Assembly (NCBI RefSeq): GCF_024220585.1
Contig: NZ_JAMXKF010000008.1
Coordinates: forward strand, 248,001-312,000
Direction of reading: 5' to 3'
Length of the DNA: 64,000 nucleotides
Source of the DNA: Dyadobacter diqingensis
GTDB lineage: Bacteria > Bacteroidota > Bacteroidia > Cytophagales > Spirosomataceae
The notes beneath the pieces were generated by a model. It worked only from the letters and a program-made list of their open reading frames with translations, did no database searches and was not told the origin of the DNA. Below, in pieces: positions 34,902 through 42,888 of this stretch. The position numbers and the translations under genes were made by a program. The stretch's first letter is position 1. Each line of letters begins with the position of its first letter.

Positions 34902-35798
34902 ATGTTTGTTGAAGCTATTGAAAGGGTAGATCAGTTTACCCGTCCTATTCATTTTATTGCACGTTATTACGGAGGTACCGACATCATTCCTGGTACGGGT
35001 ACCCTTTTTTTTGTCAACGAAAACGGTTTTGCTGTGACGTGTCGCCATGTGGCTCAGCAAATTCTCCACGCCAATCAGATTTACGAAAATTATCTCAAAT
35101 TTAAAGGAGAATTACGTCGTTTTGAACGGGATCCCGGGTATGAAACACAGCGGCAATTTCTGGAAGCAAAATATAAGATCACGGCGGAAACGCCAATCCG
35201 TATCCTTTCCAATTTTATCAACTGCGTCGATGGCTATAAAAGCTTAACCATTCATTTGCATCCGACCCAGGATTTGGCCATCGTTCGTTTTCGGGATTAT
35301 GGAGCAAAATTATACCAAGGTTTTGCGCATTTCCTGAAAGACAGCAGGCAGGTTAAACAGGGAAGATATCTTTGCCGGCTCGGATATCCATTCCCGGAGT
35401 TCACAAATTACAAGCTGAACAAAGCCACCAACGATATCGAGTGGATCAAGGAAGGTCGCATTCATACACCCAGCTTCCCTATTGACGGCATTATAACCCG
35501 TCACATCGGTGAGAATGATGGAACTGTTAGTATTGAAATGAGTACACCCGGACTACGCGGTCAGAGCGGGGGGCCGCTTTTTGATCGCAACGGCCTCATA
35601 TATGGTATGCAAAGTGCCACGCGGCATCTTCATCTGGGTTTTGATCAGGTTAACCGGGAGGTTATCACCGAAGGTCGTCGTAAACGGGTTTCCAACTATC
35701 CTTTTCTTAACGTGGGTCAGTGTGTTCATGTAGACGTGATCAAAAACTTTCTTCGTGAAAAGAAAATCGATTTCTACGAAGCCGATCAAATCGGGTAG
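34902..35798 (+). CDS. Leaderless trypsin-like serine protease
   Basis: A 298-aa protein with a complete chymotrypsin-fold triad: His49 in FAVTCRHVAQQ, Asp124 in TQDLAIVRF and Ser222 in LRGQSGGPLFD. There is no signal peptide and no membrane segment, so it appears cytoplasmic, unlike HtrA/DegP, and it lacks PDZ domains. The segment GGTDIIPGTGTLFFVNENG is the usual N-terminal barrel start. It lies 24 bases after the DUF2911 gene. The physiological substrate is unknown; stand-alone cytoplasmic trypsin-like proteins occur in stress and conflict systems, but nothing nearby proves such a role. Confidence 0.8.
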   Translation: MFVEAIERVDQFTRPIHFIARYYGGTDIIPGTGTLFFVNENGFAVTCRHVAQQILHANQIYENYLKFKGELRRFERDPGYETQRQFLEAKYKITAETPIRILSNFINCVDGYKSLTIHLHPTQDLAIVRFRDYGAKLYQGFAHFLKDSRQVKQGRYLCRLGYPFPEFTNYKLNKATNDIEWIKEGRIHTPSFPIDGIITRHIGENDGTVSIEMSTPGLRGQSGGPLFDRNGLIYGMQSATRHLHLGFDQVNREVITEGRRKRVSNYPFLNVGQCVHVDVIKNFLREKKIDFYEADQIG

Positions 35799-35845
35799 TT
35801 TTTAGCAGGGATCTTCTTTTTTGATAAAAGACATCGAACCGGCTC

Positions 35846-36670
35846 ATGACTGTTTTAAATAAAAAGTATTTCGAGGAAGAACTAGCTGAATCCTATGATT
35901 TAACTCAGGATGCTATCGCCTTTTACAATGAATTTGGCTATGTCAAGTTAAAGGATGTTTTAAGCGCGGAGATTTTGAGCTATTATGGATCGCTTATCAC
36001 AGATCTTGTTTTCAAGTTGAATAAACTCACCAAGCCGATGGAAGAGCGTACGACTTATGAGCGCGCGTTTTTGCAAATCATGAATTTATGGCGTGAAAAC
36101 GATGAGGTAAAAGAATTTGTTTTTTCAAAGCGTCTGGCCAAAATCGCGGCGGATTTAATGCAGGTTCAGGGCGTGCGGTTGTATCACGACCAGGCACTTT
36201 ATAAGGAATCTTCAGGAGGAATAACACCATGGCATGCGGATCAGTTTTACTGGCCATTATCGTCGCCGAAGACTGTTACGGTTTGGATCCCGCTTCAAAA
36301 GACATCCATGGAAATGGGGCCGCTGGCTTTTGCAGAAAAAAGTCACACAGTTGAAATCGGGCGTGATTTAGAGATCAGTGACGAAAGTGAGGCATTGATG
36401 ACGGCTCAGCTGAAACAGTTTGCTGTGAATGAAACTCCTTTTGATTTGGGTGAAGTGAGTTTTCACGCGGGCTGGTTATTTCATCGGGCGGGTGCAAATG
36501 TGTCGGGTAGCGCCAGAAAGGTCATGACAATGATTTACATGGATAAAGACCAGCAGATTACGGAACCGCGTAATAGCTACCAGCAGGCAGACTGGGAAAC
36601 CTGGCTTTCGTCAAAAACGGTTGGGTCCAATCCGGATGGTGCATTGAACCCGTTGCTTTTTAGCTATTGA
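35846..36670 (+). CDS. Phytanoyl-CoA dioxygenase (PhyH) family protein
   Basis: Non-haem Fe(II)/2-oxoglutarate oxygenase of 274 aa. The iron facial triad is visible as the HxD in PWHADQFYWPL (His near residue 129, Asp near 131) and the distal His in FHAGWLFHRAG; the 2-oxoglutarate-binding Arg is likely in SGSARKVMTMIYMD. VTVWIPLQKTSMEMGPLAF is a PhyH-typical strand pair. The substrate is not predictable. It follows the protease by 47 bases in the same direction and converges with the HAD gene 15 bases downstream, with no terminator seen. Confidence 0.88.
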   Translation: MTVLNKKYFEEELAESYDLTQDAIAFYNEFGYVKLKDVLSAEILSYYGSLITDLVFKLNKLTKPMEERTTYERAFLQIMNLWRENDEVKEFVFSKRLAKIAADLMQVQGVRLYHDQALYKESSGGITPWHADQFYWPLSSPKTVTVWIPLQKTSMEMGPLAFAEKSHTVEIGRDLEISDESEALMTAQLKQFAVNETPFDLGEVSFHAGWLFHRAGANVSGSARKVMTMIYMDKDQQITEPRNSYQQADWETWLSSKTVGSNPDGALNPLLFSY

Positions 36671-36685
36671 AAGCTCAGGAAAATG

Positions 36686-37381
36686 CTAGAAAACAAGTTT
36701 TAACTCTTCGAGTCGTCTGATGTCATAGGTTGGCGTTTCGTCAAATTTCAACCCGGCCGGATTTACATAAACGGTATCCAGGCCAAACTGTTTTGCTCCA
36801 AGGATATCCGCAATCCAGTTATCTCCAATCATGATGCTTTCTTCCGGCGCTGCGTTGGAAATTTCTAATGCATAGGCGAAAATCTTGGGATCCGGTTTTT
36901 TGGCATTGGCATTTTCAAACGTGACAACATTGCCAAAGTAACTACTGATCCCGGAACTGGCAATTTTCCTCGCCTGGATATCATTGAAGCCGTTTGTGAC
37001 AATGTGAAGGTTGTAACCTTTTGAAGAAACATAATCCAATAAGTCCAAAGCACCTTCGAGAAGATGTCTTTTTCCAGGAAGTGTTTGTAAATAAATTTCA
37101 CCGATTTCTTCATGATTGTCCGGACACGCAACACCCAATTCTTCAAAAACCATCTTAAACCGGTTGGCACGTATATAGGAATGGTGAAGCTTTCCACGGT
37201 CAAAGGCATCCCAGAGTTCTGTGTTTATCCGCAAGAACGATTGGATAAAAAGCTCCAAAGAAGGCACGCCATGGCTTGTTAAATCGGATTTGTAGAAAAT
37301 ATCTTCCAGAGATTCCGAGCTGTTTCGCTCAAAATCCCAGAGTGTGTGATCAAGGTCAAAAAAAAGATGCTTATATTTCAT
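36686..37381 (-). CDS. HAD-superfamily hydrolase, YjjG-like 5'-nucleotidase
   Basis: Cytoplasmic phosphatase of 231 aa with all HAD motifs: motif I FFDLDHTLWDFE (catalytic Asp pair), motif II HIVTNGFNDI, the Lys of motif III in ANAKKPDPKIF and motif IV in SIMIGDNWIADILGA. The helical cap (about residues 18-95) and the DHTLWDFE start fit YjjG-type nucleotidases acting on noncanonical nucleotides. A TTG start at 37390 would add three residues; the ATG at 37379-37381 is preferred because the next residue leads directly into motif I. Confidence 0.88.
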   Translation of the reverse strand: MKYKHLFFDLDHTLWDFERNSSESLEDIFYKSDLTSHGVPSLELFIQSFLRINTELWDAFDRGKLHHSYIRANRFKMVFEELGVACPDNHEEIGEIYLQTLPGKRHLLEGALDLLDYVSSKGYNLHIVTNGFNDIQARKIASSGISSYFGNVVTFENANAKKPDPKIFAYALEISNAAPEESIMIGDNWIADILGAKQFGLDTVYVNPAGLKFDETPTYDIRRLEELKLVF

Positions 37382-37758
37382 GATATACAATGCTTACTGG
37401 TTCCGGCTTAAACGGAAAAACACCAATTTATATTTTTTATTTTGATTGCGTTGAAAATGATCTGAAATGTGAGGTGAATTCGTATATTATTCGATAAGTT
37501 CAATTATTTGCATCAATAAGTATAGTGTTCGGCCTGTTGTAGAAAAAATCCACACTCTTGTTAATTTAGTTGTTAACATCTGTTAATTAGAAATAAATTA
37601 AAAAAAAAGCGGAGCAAACATTTGCAAATCATTTACCAAATCTATTTCTTTGATTAATATAATTCAAAATACAGATAAAACACATTATTTTCACACTTAT
37701 CCAGAAAGGAGAAACAATATAGACGAACTGCTCTACGTTAACTAAATCGAATAGTAAA
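37382..37758. other. 377-base gene-free control region upstream of the ECF sigma gene
   Basis: AT-rich with no gene-like frame. It holds a cluster of three GTTAA boxes at 37558-37587 (entered separately) and an AAGGAG at about 37706, roughly 50 bases before the sigma ATG and therefore not its ribosome-binding site. No clear TAnnTTTG was found, which would fit control by a different sigma factor. Confidence 0.4.
37558..37587. promoter_or_regulatory. Cluster of GTTAA direct repeats upstream of the ECF sigma gene
   Basis: GTTAA occurs at 37560, 37572 and 37582. The core TTGTTAACATCTGTTAAT repeats GTTAA with a 10-base period, one helical turn. Nearly the same sequence, TTGTTAACATACGTTAAT, lies at 45411-45428 upstream of the DUF1573 gene. 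Confidence 0.4.
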
Positions 37759-38358
37759 ATGGAGAAAGTCCAAGTTAGCGACAGTGAGTTGGTAACATTG
37801 TATATTCGTGGTAATGAGAAGGCTTTTGAAAAGCTTGTTCAGCGCCATAAGTCACGAATTTATACGACCATTTATCTGATTGTCAAGGACCAATATGTAG
37901 CCGAAGATTTATTGCAGGATACATTCATTAAGGCAGTCGATACAATTAAGTCGGGCAGATATAATGACGAAGGTAAGTTTTTACCATGGATTATACGGAT
38001 CGCACACAACCTAGCCATTGATTATTTCAGACGCGATAAACGCTACCCCAATGTAGTGTTCGAAGATGGAAGCAGTGTATTTAATACATTGGATTTCTCG
38101 GAGGATTCCGTTGAATCAATTCAAATTCGTCAAGAAACGCACGAGCAGCTGAGGGAAATGATCCAACGGCTACCGGATGTGCAGAAGCAGGTTTTGATCA
38201 TGCGCCACTATGAGGACATGAGCTTTCAGGAGATTGCGGACGCCACAGGTGTGAGTATTAATACGGCATTGGGTCGGATGCGTTACGCGTTGATTAATTT
38301 GCGCAAGCAATTCAGCCAACGTACCCCGCAATATGACAAAAACTTTTACCTACGATGA
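37759..38358 (+). CDS. ECF-type sigma-70 family RNA polymerase sigma factor
   Basis: A 199-aa sigma factor of the extracytoplasmic-function class. Region 2 (about residues 10-90): GNEKAFEKLVQRHKSRIY, AEDLLQDTFIKA and PWIIRIAHNLAIDYFRRDKR. Region 4 (about 125-185): LPDVQKQVLIMRHYEDMSFQEIA followed by a helix-turn-helix GVSINTALGRMRYALINLR. A short linker with acidic residues separates them. It reads into the next gene: its last 26 bases overlap an 83-aa protein in another frame, which predicts coupled translation. Target genes cannot be named. The upstream GTTAA repeats are candidate control sites. Confidence 0.93.
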   Translation: MEKVQVSDSELVTLYIRGNEKAFEKLVQRHKSRIYTTIYLIVKDQYVAEDLLQDTFIKAVDTIKSGRYNDEGKFLPWIIRIAHNLAIDYFRRDKRYPNVVFEDGSSVFNTLDFSEDSVESIQIRQETHEQLREMIQRLPDVQKQVLIMRHYEDMSFQEIADATGVSINTALGRMRYALINLRKQFSQRTPQYDKNFYLR

Positions 38359-38584
38359 TGTTATTAGGTATTTATATGCCGAAACAACACAAAATGAAAA
38401 TGAATCAATCGCAGAAGCGCTAGCGCTTGATGACGATCTAATGAATTTTTATCTGGATTCCCTCGAAATGAAGGAACAGATGAACAAGATTGTGCGAACT
38501 CCGTCCGATCGTTCTATCCAGAAAATCATTCATTTTTCACGGCAATATTCATTGAAACAATCTACAAATGCGGTTTCCTGCTAG
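38333..38584 (+). CDS. Small protein overlapping the sigma gene, candidate soluble anti-sigma
   Basis: Encodes 83 aa, beginning MTKTFTYDDVIRYLYAETT, acidic in the first two thirds (ESIAEALALDDDLMNFYLDSLE) and basic/Ser-rich at the C-terminus, ending in Cys. There is no membrane helix. The ATG lies 26 bases inside the end of the ECF sigma gene, an arrangement typical of sigma/anti-sigma pairs. The short helical composition resembles small soluble partners, but no zinc-binding HxxxCxxC is present, so it is not a ZAS-type anti-sigma. Function is inferred only from position. Confidence 0.7.
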   Translation: MTKTFTYDDVIRYLYAETTQNENESIAEALALDDDLMNFYLDSLEMKEQMNKIVRTPSDRSIQKIIHFSRQYSLKQSTNAVSC

Positions 38585-38613
38585 GAAAGCAATGTAGGTT
38601 GTTTCTTTGTTTA

Positions 38614-38646
38614 AAGGCATGTCAGAATTTTTTTCTGACATGCCTT
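38614..38646. terminator. Strong hairpin after the sigma/small-protein pair
   Basis: AAGGCATGTCAGAA (38614-38627) and TTCTGACATGCCTT (38633-38646) give a perfect 14-bp stem. The T run is in the loop, not downstream, so it is an atypical terminator; it could instead protect the 3' end or act in RNA processing. Confidence 0.5.
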
Positions 38647-38779
38647 AGGTGCGTCTTCTGTAAATAGAAGATGGTTGCATGTTATTGCCATATCTCCCCG
38701 ACAATTTTTTGAATCATTTTTGCAAAATATTGCCACACACTCCTTTACAGTGATATAATTCCAAGTGTACAATAAGTTT

Positions 38780-39424
38780 ATGAACAGGAAAGAGCGTTTT
38801 AGGTTATTTTTAGAATACTTCACTACCAATTTTCCCGAACCTGAAACGGAGCTTCATTACAGCAATCCCTACGAACTGCTGGTTGCTGTTATTCTCTCGG
38901 CACAGTGCACCGACAAGCGGATCAATATGGTTACGCCAGCCTTGTTTGAGCGCTATCCTGATCCGGAAGCACTGGCTGCCTCGAACGCGGAGGAGGTATT
39001 TACGTACATAAGATCTATTTCTTATCCCAATAACAAGAGCAAACATCTGGTTGGTATGGCCAGGTTGCTGATTGACAAATTCGGGTCCGAAATTCCGGCC
39101 TCCATTGCCGAGCTTCAGGAGCTACCGGGTGTCGGGCGTAAGACTGCTAATGTTATTGCGTCGGTTATTTTTAATCAGCCTGCTATGGCCGTAGATACCC
39201 ACGTATTCCGCGTCTCGCGTCGTTTGGGGCTCGTGCCTTCTACGGCAACGACACCGCTGGCTGTGGAAAAAGGGCTAATGCGTCATATCCCGACTGCGCT
39301 GGTGCCGAAAGCGCATCACTGGCTTATTTTGCATGGGCGATATATCTGCCTTGCCCGTACTCCCAAATGCAATGTTTGCCCGCTTACTTCTTTCTGTTTG
39401 TATTTTGAAAAAATGAAAAAGTAA
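38780..39424 (+). CDS. nth: Endonuclease III
   Basis: Base-excision DNA glycosylase/AP lyase of 214 aa that removes oxidised pyrimidines. It has the helix-hairpin-helix ELPGVGRKTANVIAS with catalytic Lys in GRKTA, the catalytic Asp in MAVDTHVFRVSRRLG, and the iron-sulfur loop CLARTPKCNVCPLTSFC with the standard C-x6-C-x2-C-x5-C spacing. A GTG at 38765 would add five residues; the ATG at 38780 (MNRKERFRLFL) fits the family. Flanked by the sigma pair and the FKBP lipoprotein gene. Confidence 0.96.
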   Translation: MNRKERFRLFLEYFTTNFPEPETELHYSNPYELLVAVILSAQCTDKRINMVTPALFERYPDPEALAASNAEEVFTYIRSISYPNNKSKHLVGMARLLIDKFGSEIPASIAELQELPGVGRKTANVIASVIFNQPAMAVDTHVFRVSRRLGLVPSTATTPLAVEKGLMRHIPTALVPKAHHWLILHGRYICLARTPKCNVCPLTSFCLYFEKMKK

Positions 39425-39535
39425 ATTTTTTTAAGAAGTATTCCAACCTTTTTGACCTGACGAAAGTCAGTGTAATAGTGGAGTGAAAAAATCTATGAAT
39501 AACCGTCTATAAAACAATTAAAAGGTAAACGAACA

Positions 39536-40402
39536 ATGAAGAGTAACTTTTTGAAACTGGGCATGCTGATTGCCGTGGTCGTGGGTATGGCAGCGTGTAA
39601 TAAGTCGATCGAGAATAATGATGAAGAGAAGTTGGTCGAGAACGAGCGACAAATTGAAAAATACATAGCTGACAGCGCTTTGACTGCAACACGTGATTCA
39701 TCGGGGTTATACTATGTTGTGAGAAAGGCTAATCCAACTGCAAAAACGCCAAAAATTGGCGATAAGGTTAATATTAAGTTTAATGGATACCTTTTGAATG
39801 GCACCAAGGTTGTGAGCTCAGAAAATGATAAAAGTCTGCCATTTTTGTATCCATTTGGGACGGGTCTGGGTTATGTATTAGCAGGTATGGAGCTTTCTAT
39901 TAACAGAATGCGTGTAGGAGAGGTTAACACAATTTTTATGACTTTTCCGTTTGCTTTCGGTAGTTATGCTCAGGGAAATATTCCTGCACATTCAGCTCTA
40001 AAGATGAATATTGAATTGGTAAGCTCTCGTACAGAAGTAGAGCAAATAGATGATTTTCTTACCAAGAAACAATTTACAGTGTCAGAGAGGACATCTGATA
40101 ATTTAGTAATTGTCAGAACCAATACGGTTACTGGTGATACATTGGGAGTTGGGAAATCGGTAAATGTAAAATATACACTAAAACTTCTGGATGATACAAA
40201 GGTTCAGGAAAGCACGTATTCGATAACTACGGGTACGAATGGAGCCATTGCTGGTTTTGACCGTGCTGTACGTAAAATGAGAAAAGGAGAGAAAATCATT
40301 ACTGTTTTTCCTTCAAGTCTGGGCTACGGTAAACAACTGATTAACGGTACTGTGAGCATTCCTCCCTACTCTCCATTGCAGTATGAGTTAGAGGTATTGT
40401 AA
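39536..40402 (+). CDS. Lipoprotein with two FKBP-type peptidyl-prolyl isomerase domains
   Basis: Predicted envelope lipoprotein of 288 aa. The signal ends in the lipobox VVVGMAACNKS (acylated Cys near residue 21). Two FKBP domains follow: the first (about 75-165) has GDKVNIKFNGYLLNGTKV and LAGMELSINRMRVGEV; the second (about 190-288) has GKSVNVKYTLKLLDDTKV, IAGFDRAVRKMRKGEKI and SIPPYSPLQYELEV. They probably assist folding of exported proteins. The tandem arrangement is common in Bacteroidota. It ends before a terminator shared with the convergent aminotransferase gene. Confidence 0.9.
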   Translation: MKSNFLKLGMLIAVVVGMAACNKSIENNDEEKLVENERQIEKYIADSALTATRDSSGLYYVVRKANPTAKTPKIGDKVNIKFNGYLLNGTKVVSSENDKSLPFLYPFGTGLGYVLAGMELSINRMRVGEVNTIFMTFPFAFGSYAQGNIPAHSALKMNIELVSSRTEVEQIDDFLTKKQFTVSERTSDNLVIVRTNTVTGDTLGVGKSVNVKYTLKLLDDTKVQESTYSITTGTNGAIAGFDRAVRKMRKGEKIITVFPSSLGYGKQLINGTVSIPPYSPLQYELEVL

Positions 40403-40432
40403 TAAGTTATTTACAGTACATCCCGAATACAA

Positions 40433-40469
40433 GCCCCCAAGAAGTGTCTAACTTCTTGGGGGCATTTTT
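40433..40469. terminator. Terminator overlapping the stop codon of the convergent aminotransferase gene
   Basis: GCCCCCAAGAAGT (40433-40445) and ACTTCTTGGGGGC (40451-40463) pair perfectly over 13 bp; ATTTTTA follows. The loop holds the stop codon of the minus-strand gene (40448-40450), so its 3' end and the hairpin coincide. Confidence 0.8.
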
Positions 40470-41578
40470 ATGGATGCTGTAATCGCTGAGATATCTGTTA
40501 TCCCCAAATTGGATCCCGAAGGCAAACAAAGCCCAACCTCAAAAAGCCTCCAGGCCACATTTCCTCCAAAATAAAGTGCGTCTTTAAAAACAGGCTGCAA
40601 GTGCAGTGGTTTCCATAACGGACGTGATTCTATATTTTCCTTCTCAAGAAGCAAGCGAATGCTTTCCCGGTTATATCCATTGCCTGTTTTCGGATCGATC
40701 AGCATGCAGGTAAGCCATCGATTGGAAAAGCAATCAGCCGGTTCGTTTTGAAATGAAATACCGGGTATATGCCGCAGTTCCTGCTTATAAAACTCGAAGT
40801 TTTCCCGGCGCCGTTTTACACGATCTTCGATCACTTCCAGTTGCGCCAGCCCGATGGCGGCACAGATATTACTGAGACGGTAGTTATAACCAATTTCTGA
40901 ATGCTGGTAATGTTGCGCTTCGTCTTTGGCCTGAGAGGCTAAAAATCTGGCTTTTCGTGTATACAATTCGTTCCCGGATAATAGGGCTCCTCCACCAGAG
41001 GTAGTAATAATTTTATTGCCATTAAAAGAGAAAATACTCATCAGACCAAATGCACCTGCTTTTTTACCCTTGTAAACGGATCCCAGCGCTTCTGCCGCAT
41101 CTTCGATAAGAGGGATCTCATACTTTTGACATATCGTTAATATCTCGTCGAGCTGCATGGGCATTCCATAAATGTGTATGCCAATAACTGCTTTTGGTCT
41201 TTTCCCTTTTTGAATAAGATGTCTGATAGCGTCTTCCAAAACATTTGGACACATATTCCAGGTCGTTTCTTCACTGTCAATGAAAACGGGCGTTGCACCG
41301 AGATACGTGATTGGATTTGCACTCGCAGTAAAGGTGAAAGTTGGGCAAATGACAATATCGCCGGGACCAATATCCAGGATTTTTAATGCAAGATGTAATG
41401 CTGCCGTACCGGAGGAAAGGGCGGTAGCGTGGGTGACACCGGCATAACTTGCCAGTTTTTGCTCAAACGCGTCCACATGAGGTCCCAATGGTGCTATATA
41501 ATTGCTTTCCAGTGCCTGTTGGATATACCTTAGTTCATTCCCGCTTTGATGCGGAGGTGAAAGCCATATTTTTTCCAT
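40448..41578 (-). CDS. DegT/DnrJ/EryC1/StrS aminotransferase, PglE-like
   Basis: PLP-dependent sugar aminotransferase of 376 aa that aminates a UDP-4-keto sugar. The chain starts MEKIWLSPPHQSGNE and has ALSSGTAALHLALKI, PTFTFTASANPITYLGATP, EDAAEALGSVYKGK, and SFNGNKIITTSGGGALLS with the PLP Lys. A longer frame to 41797 runs back through the neighbouring acetyltransferase gene and is not real: the ATG at 41576-41578 lies 2 bases after that gene's stop. With the acetyltransferase and sugar transferase upstream it forms a PglC-PglD-PglE-like module, probably making a diacetamido sugar such as bacillosamine for a glycan. Confidence 0.92.
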   Translation of the reverse strand: MEKIWLSPPHQSGNELRYIQQALESNYIAPLGPHVDAFEQKLASYAGVTHATALSSGTAALHLALKILDIGPGDIVICPTFTFTASANPITYLGATPVFIDSEETTWNMCPNVLEDAIRHLIQKGKRPKAVIGIHIYGMPMQLDEILTICQKYEIPLIEDAAEALGSVYKGKKAGAFGLMSIFSFNGNKIITTSGGGALLSGNELYTRKARFLASQAKDEAQHYQHSEIGYNYRLSNICAAIGLAQLEVIEDRVKRRRENFEFYKQELRHIPGISFQNEPADCFSNRWLTCMLIDPKTGNGYNRESIRLLLEKENIESRPLWKPLHLQPVFKDALYFGGNVAWRLFEVGLCLPSGSNLGITDISAITASIKMPPRS

Positions 41579-41580
41579 CG

Positions 41581-42174
41581 CTAAAGGGTTAAGATTCTGG
41601 CCGGATTTCCTCGCACGGTAGACCCGTCGGGAATGTTTTTGGTAATGACGCTTCCCGCTGCTACGAAACAATTCTTGCCGATCGTCAGACCGGGAGCTAC
41701 AATACTGCCAATACCTATCAAACAATTTTCGCCGATTTTTACATTGCCAGCCAGGATAACGCCCGGTGCGAGATGGACGAAATTTCCGATGAAACAATCA
41801 TGGTCAACGGATGCGGAGGTATTGATGATCACATGATTGCCAATCGTTGAATCTGCCTGTATCACAGCACGATGCATCAGACAAGTTCCTACACCCACTT
41901 TTACACTTTGATCAACGATGGCTGAGGGATGTATAACGGTTCCAAAGGGATGATGGATCAAACCGGCTATTTTTCTCCGGATTCTATTATTTCCGATGGC
42001 AATGATCATTTTTTTGTCAGGGAAAGCCGATACCTCGTAAATACCCTTTACGGCGAGACCGGAGACGGTTTGTTTCGCCACATCATCATCATAAATACAA
42101 CTGATTTCCTGCCCATTCGCTCTAAGAATGGAAATGATCACTTTTGCATGTCCGCCAGCGCCATAAATGAGCAT
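41581..42174 (-). CDS. Sugar O/N-acetyltransferase, PglD/NeuD-like
   Basis: Left-handed beta-helix acyltransferase of 197 aa. The N-terminal nucleotide-sugar domain begins MLIYGAGGHAKVIISIL, the classical PglD/NeuD start. The hexapeptide repeats cover about residues 85-190, with the catalytic-type His in ASVDHDCFIGNFVHLAPG and the acetyl-CoA end PGLTIGKNCFVAAGSVITK. A frame-extending start at 42228 was rejected because the extra residues look like translated spacer and the family starts at the GAGGHAKV strand. It transfers acetyl to an amino sugar; the aminotransferase gene follows 2 bases later. Confidence 0.9.
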   Translation of the reverse strand: MLIYGAGGHAKVIISILRANGQEISCIYDDDVAKQTVSGLAVKGIYEVSAFPDKKMIIAIGNNRIRRKIAGLIHHPFGTVIHPSAIVDQSVKVGVGTCLMHRAVIQADSTIGNHVIINTSASVDHDCFIGNFVHLAPGVILAGNVKIGENCLIGIGSIVAPGLTIGKNCFVAAGSVITKNIPDGSTVRGNPARILTL

Positions 42175-42231
42175 CGAATTGGGAATTAAAAATGAAGAAT
42201 TCAGAATAAGAGTTAACCAGAGTATCATCTG

Positions 42232-42831
42232 TTATCCGGTGAATTTTTCGGGTGTTTTGTTTTGAGTTGTATCGGGTTCAACATGAATTACTGCTTTTTT
42301 GAATGTTAAAAACAGAATGTTCAGATCCAGTTGAAAAGATTTGTGGTCGATATACCATAAGTCGTATTCAAACTTTTCAATCCATTCGATGTTGTTTCGA
42401 CCGTTGATCTGTGCCCATCCGGTAATACCGGGCTTGGTATGATGCCGCCTCCATTGGGTTTTGTTGTATAATGGTAGATATTCTGTCAGTAACGGTCTGG
42501 GGCCAACCAGGCTCATATCTCCGATTAATACATTCCAAAGCTGAGGCAGTTCGTCGAGCGAAGTTTGGCGCAGGAATTTCCCAAAACGTGTTGTTCGTTG
42601 GAAGTCAGGGAGGAGAATCCCCTCCTTATCCCGTAAATCGCGCATTGTTTTGAACTTTGCAATGATAAAAATCTTTCCGTGCAGACCGGGACGTGGCTGA
42701 TAGTAAAACGGGAATTGCTTATCCAGAAAGAGAACCAGCAGAGACAGAAAAAGAAATAGCGGAGACAGGATGATTAATCCCGCCGCCGCGAGTATAAGGT
42801 CAAAAAGTCTTTTACCAAAGCTGTTGTACAT
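42232..42831 (-). CDS. Bacterial sugar transferase, PglC-like phosphoglycosyl transferase
   Basis: Monotopic membrane enzyme of 199 aa that moves a phospho-sugar from UDP-sugar to undecaprenyl phosphate. The N-terminal re-entrant helix (about residues 9-35, LFDLILAAAGLIILSPLFLF) is followed by the catalytic Asp-Glu in LRQTSLDELPQLWNVLIGDMSLVGPRPLL and the C-terminal GITGWAQINGRNNI. Length fits PglC-type enzymes with no large extra domains. It heads the minus-strand module with the PglD- and PglE-like genes. The likely product is a lipid-linked diacetamido sugar for surface glycan or protein glycosylation. Confidence 0.92.
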   Translation of the reverse strand: MYNSFGKRLFDLILAAAGLIILSPLFLFLSLLVLFLDKQFPFYYQPRPGLHGKIFIIAKFKTMRDLRDKEGILLPDFQRTTRFGKFLRQTSLDELPQLWNVLIGDMSLVGPRPLLTEYLPLYNKTQWRRHHTKPGITGWAQINGRNNIEWIEKFEYDLWYIDHKSFQLDLNILFLTFKKAVIHVEPDTTQNKTPEKFTG

Positions 42832-42888
42832 GTCGGAATTTATTAAGTGTGACTAATAAATTTCGGACAAGCAACTTTCAATCAATTG

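Noticed and set aside
37690..37715. AAGGAG sequence as a ribosome-binding site for the sigma gene
   Set aside because: It lies about 50 bases before the ATG and no open frame starts near it.
38611..38829. 72-aa minus-strand frame between the sigma pair and nth
   Set aside because: It runs through the hairpin and the nth start, has no family resemblance, and the AT-rich content explains the open frame.
41579..41797. N-terminal extension of the aminotransferase gene back into the acetyltransferase gene
   Set aside because: The extra 73 residues are Arg/Ser/Tyr-rich noise overlapping a well-conserved gene in another frame; the family start is the ATG at 41578.
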